Shown piece by piece: positions 61,257-64,000 of a stretch of DNA of 64,000 nt. Location of the stretch: assembly GCA_963733845.1 (NCBI GenBank), contig CAVTEM010000002.1, positions 248,001-312,000 on the forward strand, read 5' to 3'. This DNA comes from DATFQE01 sp963733845. Its GTDB lineage: Bacteria; Actinomycetota; Thermoleophilia; Gaiellales; Gaiellaceae. The notes beneath the pieces are model-generated. The model was not told the origin of the DNA, did not search any database, and saw only the letters and a list, made by a program, of their open reading frames with translations. The position numbers and the translations under genes are program-made. Within the stretch, counting starts at the first letter, position 1; each line of letters starts with the position of its first letter.

Positions 61257-62237
61257 ATGCGAGTGCTCGTCGCAGGGGCGACCGGAGCGATCGGCTCGCG
61301 GCTCGTCCCACAGCTGCTCGAGCGGGGCCACCACGTGACGGGGACCTCCCGCTCGGAAGAGAAGGCGGCCCGCCTGCGTGCCCTGGGCGCGGATGCAGTC
61401 GAGCTCGACCTCCTCGATCGGCGAGCGGTACGCGAGGCGGTCGAGGCCGCCCGCCCCGATGCGATCGTCCACCAGGCCACCGCCCTCGCCGGCCTGAGCG
61501 ACTTCAAGAACTTCGACCGGAGCTTCGCGTTGACAAACCGGCTCCGCACCGAGGGTATGCACGCACTCGTCGCCGCTGCCCGCGACTCCGGTGTCGGACG
61601 GCTCGTCGCCCAGAGCTTCGCCGGTTGGCCCTACGCCCGGGTCGGCGGCCCGGTGAAAACCGAGGAGGATCCGCTCGACCCGAGCCCGCCGTCGGCGATG
61701 CGGGAGACGCTCGCGGCGATCGAGGAGCTCGAGCAGACGGTCGTCGCAGCGGACGGCCTCGCGCTCCGCTACGGCGGTTTCTACGGCTCGCCGGACGACG
61801 CGCAGCTCGAGCTCGTGCGCAAACGGCGCTTCCCGATCGTCGGCGACGGCGGCGGCGTCTGGTCGTTCGTCCACCTCGACGACGCGGCCACAGCCACGGT
61901 ACTGGCCGTGGAGAGCGGCGCCCCCGGCGTCTACAACGTCGTCGACGACGATCCGGCGCCCGTGCGGGAGTGGCTGCCGGAGCTCGCGCGAACCATCGGT
62001 GCGAAGCCGCCGCGCCGGGTCCCGCGCTGGCTCGCGCGCCTCGCCGCCGGCGAGGCCGGCGTCGTCCTGATGACCGAGACCCGAGGCGCCTCGAACGCGA
62101 AGGCGAAGCGCGAGCTCGGCTGGCAGCTGCGCCACCCGAGCTGGCGGCATGGGTTCAGGGCTGCCTACGCGACCGAGCCCGCGGATCGAACGAACTCGGC
62201 GTTGCCGGACACGAAGGGGGTGAAGCACGTGGTCTGA
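61257..62237 (+). CDS. NAD(P)-dependent epimerase/reductase, ECF41 target (COE)
   Basis: 326 residues, ATG preceded by GAAAGGAG. Rossmann motif MRVLVAGATGAIGSRLVPQLLERGHHV, DLLDRRAVREAVEAARPDAIVHQATALAG, LALRYGGFYGSPDDA and YNVVDDDPAPVREWLPELARTIGAKPP. The atypical extended-SDR core lacks the YxxxK Tyr in the normal place, as in many actinobacterial family members. COE proteins (carboxymuconolactone decarboxylase, oxidoreductase, epimerase) are the known regulon of ECF41. Substrate unknown. Confidence 0.88.
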   Translation: MRVLVAGATGAIGSRLVPQLLERGHHVTGTSRSEEKAARLRALGADAVELDLLDRRAVREAVEAARPDAIVHQATALAGLSDFKNFDRSFALTNRLRTEGMHALVAAARDSGVGRLVAQSFAGWPYARVGGPVKTEEDPLDPSPPSAMRETLAAIEELEQTVVAADGLALRYGGFYGSPDDAQLELVRKRRFPIVGDGGGVWSFVHLDDAATATVLAVESGAPGVYNVVDDDPAPVREWLPELARTIGAKPPRRVPRWLARLAAGEAGVVLMTETRGASNAKAKRELGWQLRHPSWRHGFRAAYATEPADRTNSALPDTKGVKHVV

Positions 62238-62260
62238 TTCCATTCGAGGAGGTTGCGCGC

Positions 62261-62848
62261 GTGAAGGACACCGAGCTCGAGCGAAAGAGGCGCTTCGACG
62301 CCTTGTTCTCGGCGTACGGCTCGGACGTCGTCGCCTACTGCGCCTGGCGGGCCGGCTCGACGGCCGACTCCCAGGACGCCGCGGCGGACGTGTTCCTCAC
62401 GGCGTGGCGCCGCCTGGACGACGTGCCGGAAGGCGATGCGGCGCGGATCTGGCTCTATGCGACGGCGCGGCGGGTGATCGCGAACCAGCGGCGCTCGAGC
62501 CGCCGTCGCGCCGCCCTCCGCGAACGGCTCGAGTCGGCGAGTGTCCCGGCCGCCGAAGAGCATGCGGCGAGCGAGGATGCGCTGGTACGCGAGGCGCTTC
62601 TGGGGCTGGAGCCTCGCGACCGCGAGATCCTGCTGCTCGCCGAATGGGAGGGCCTCTCGACCTCGCAGATCGCGGGCGTCATGGGCTGCCTCGCGGTGAC
62701 GGCCCGCGGACGACTGCATCGCGCGCGGCGGCGATTCCGCTCCGCCTACGACGAGCTGCTGCTCGCCGGCGGCGAGCCGCCGAGGCGCAGGGCCGCGGCA
62801 CCACCGATGGACGTCCGATTCCAGGCGCACGAAGGAGGATCACGATGA
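62261..62848 (+). CDS. ECF (RpoE-like) RNA polymerase sigma factor
   Basis: 195 residues from a GTG with GAGGAGG eight bases upstream, 23 bp after the epimerase. Sigma2: RRFDALFSAYGSDVVAYCAWRAGSTADSQDAAADVFLTAWRRLDD, sigma4: LLGLEPRDREILLLAEWEGLSTSQIAGVMGCLAVTARGRLHRARRRF. Not ECF41: it has no C-terminal domain. Its stop overlaps the ATG of the membrane-protein gene, the standard layout of an ECF with its regulator. Confidence 0.9.
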   Translation: MKDTELERKRRFDALFSAYGSDVVAYCAWRAGSTADSQDAAADVFLTAWRRLDDVPEGDAARIWLYATARRVIANQRRSSRRRAALRERLESASVPAAEEHAASEDALVREALLGLEPRDREILLLAEWEGLSTSQIAGVMGCLAVTARGRLHRARRRFRSAYDELLLAGGEPPRRRAAAPPMDVRFQAHEGGSR

Positions 62849-63797
62849 ACGGAAGCATTCACGCGCTGCGCAGGGCCAACCCGCGCAACCGCCCTGGATT
62901 CGCCCGCTCGGTCGAGGCGGTCGAGGAAGCCGTGCACTCGCGGCTCGACGGTTTCGAGGACCCGGCCCCCGAGACGTCGTTCGCGAGGCGACGCCTGATC
63001 CGCGTCTCCTCCGCGGGGGCCGTAGTCGCAGCTGTCGCCGCCGCCGCACTCGTGCTGATCGGCTCCCCCGGCAGCGGCCCGGGCGTCGAGAGCGCCACGG
63101 CCGCGGTCCGGAAGGCGGCGACCATGACGGCCGCCTCCGCCGAGCGCTCGGGCACGGCGCGCGTTCGCATCACGCACAACGGCCAGGCCTGGGCTGCCGG
63201 CACGGTCCGCTGGAACGGCGAGGACGTCGCGATCTCGCAGGACCTACGGCGACGCGGCAGGGCCGGGTCCGAGCTGCGCGTCGTGGACGGCGTGCTCTAC
63301 GGCGTCGAGCCGCGGTCGGCTGGGTCGACATGGGCTCCCCCGACAACATCGATCCCGACAGCGGCACGACCCCGGCCGAGTACCTCGCGGCAACGCGTGA
63401 GGACGTGGGAGGCGTGACGCTGCGCAGGATCACCGGCGCCATGACGGGGCTGACGGCCGCCCGGCCGGACGACGGCTCCACCGTCTATCGCGGCGCCGTC
63501 GCGGCCGGCCTGATCGCGCGCGAGTCTGGCTTCAAGGAAGGGGGGCCGATCCGGGTCTTCCCGTTCGGCTACGTGGCGCACGACGAGGCGGCCGACCCTG
63601 CGGCGCCCCTCGACACGGCGATCACGGTCGGTCCCGACGGCATCGTCCGGCAGATCGCGGTGACCTGGGGAAGGGACGCCTCGGCGTGGACGTACACGGT
63701 CACCTACAGCGGGCTGGGAGCCACCCCGGCTCCGGCCGCGCCGGCGAACGCGAAGTCGCTGCTGAAAGAGCGTCTGCGCGCGGTGCGAGAGGGCTAG
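62845..63797 (+). CDS. Single-pass membrane protein, candidate anti-sigma partner (one frame break)
   Basis: ATG with GAAGGAGGAT upstream, overlapping the ECF stop. An N-terminal cytoplasmic part of about 50 residues (IHALRRANPRNRPGFARSVEA) precedes a membrane helix VSSAGAVVAAVAAAALVLIGS and an extracytoplasmic domain (GTVRWNGEDVAISQDLRRRG). The frame shifts near 63318, continuing GSPDNIDPDSGTTPAEYLA to SLLKERLRAVREG. About 316 residues. No HxxxCxxC zinc anti-sigma motif is seen, so if it is an anti-sigma factor it is of another class. Confidence 0.7.
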
Positions 63798-64000
63798 GCC
63801 GCAGCCCTGACGGCGGCGGACTCGGCTGCGGCCGCGTGCTCACGCACGCGGTCGAGCCGTTCGTCGGGCTCGCCGCCGAGGTTGATCTCGACCAGCTTCG
63901 ACGCGATCGCCGCTCCCGCGCTCGCCGCCCGGGCCGCGGCGATCGCGTCTCCGCGAGGGTCCGGTTCCCGTGCTCGACCAGGGCGGCGGCGAGGGCTGCG
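63794..64000 (-). CDS. Formiminotransferase-cyclodeaminase-like protein, C-terminal part
   Basis: The reverse strand ends with a TAG at 63796-63794, overlapping the upstream gene's stop. Reading back: AALVEHGNRTLAE, a shift near 63950, then DAIAAARAASAGAAIASKLVEINL, GGEPDERLDRVREHAAAAES. The GN-x(n)-DA...A...INL pattern with a helical tail matches the FTCD_C (cyclodeaminase/cyclohydrolase) family involved in folate-linked formimino group processing. N-terminus lies outside the window. Confidence 0.6.
   Translation of the reverse strand, partial: RSPRRRPGRAREPDPRGDAIAAARAASAGAAIASKLVEINLGGEPDERLDRVREHAAAAESAAVRAAA

Noticed and set aside
1..64000. CRISPR arrays, tRNA/rRNA genes, phage or conjugation genes
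   Set aside because: No repeat-spacer pattern, no cloverleaf-like CCA-ending sequence or rRNA-conserved core, and no phage/conjugation protein motifs were found on inspection.

Overview
The window is about 70% G+C and reads as chromosome of a high-GC actinobacterium. Supporting traits are many GTG and TTG starts, stop/start overlaps between genes, F420-type luciferase-like oxidoreductases, stacks of acyl-CoA dehydrogenases and SDRs, an ECF41 sigma factor, and apparently leaderless promoters. An uncultured Thermoleophilia-type lineage is my best guess, from general gene content only. No rRNA, tRNA, CRISPR array, prophage or recognisable insertion sequence was seen. About 22 breaks of reading frame interrupt otherwise well-conserved genes, which points to indel errors in the assembly more than to gene decay. 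Frameshifted genes are annotated across their full extent.

Layout. 1-3705: AI-2E-type exporter fragment, membrane Zn-peptidase, GntR regulator, and an mtnA / RuBisCO-like pair for 5-methylthioribose salvage. 3956-9550: MaoC hydratase, acyl-CoA synthetase, SDR, FMN 2-hydroxyacid oxidase, Zn alcohol dehydrogenase, thioesterase. 9623-23886: a large acyl-CoA catabolic region with acyl-CoA dehydrogenases, FadD-like ligase, SDRs and quinone reductase. It includes a phosphotransferase plus DUF6285 pair resembling LvaA/LvaB of 4-hydroxyacid degradation. 23891-26965: two lipoproteins (one thioredoxin-like) behind an M6 metalloprotease. 27067-33048: TetR/VOC divergent pair, haloalkane-dehalogenase-like enzyme, M23-like protein, hydrolase, thiolase, acyl-CoA dehydrogenase. 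33092-38720: a complete branched-chain-type ABC importer with an embedded TetR gene. 38754-44099: MBL hydrolase, a secreted glycosidase-like protein, YdcF and hotdog proteins, and a subtilase facing a small prodomain-like protein.

44115-53362 looks like one operon for L-tryptophan breakdown through anthranilate and its CoA thioester: LLM oxidoreductase, aminobenzoyl/salicylyl-CoA monooxygenase-OYE fusion, benzoate-type CoA ligase, SDR, enoyl-CoA hydratase, RidA deaminase, acyl-CoA dehydrogenase, tryptophan 2,3-dioxygenase and kynureninase. 53363-60227 holds a paralogue of the glycosidase-like protein, a MEDS/ATPase regulator and a giant secreted reprolysin-like protease. 60299-63797 holds ECF41 with its divergent epimerase target, then a second ECF sigma factor with a membrane partner. 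A cyclodeaminase fragment ends the window.

The most unusual non-coding signals are three pairs of a palindrome with core AAGTAACAGACTGTTACTT (two pairs at exactly 56 bp spacing, one flanking a 97-aa ORF), and a roughly 90-nt intergenic element occurring twice (9031-9123 and 37155-37241), both times antisense to its flanking genes.
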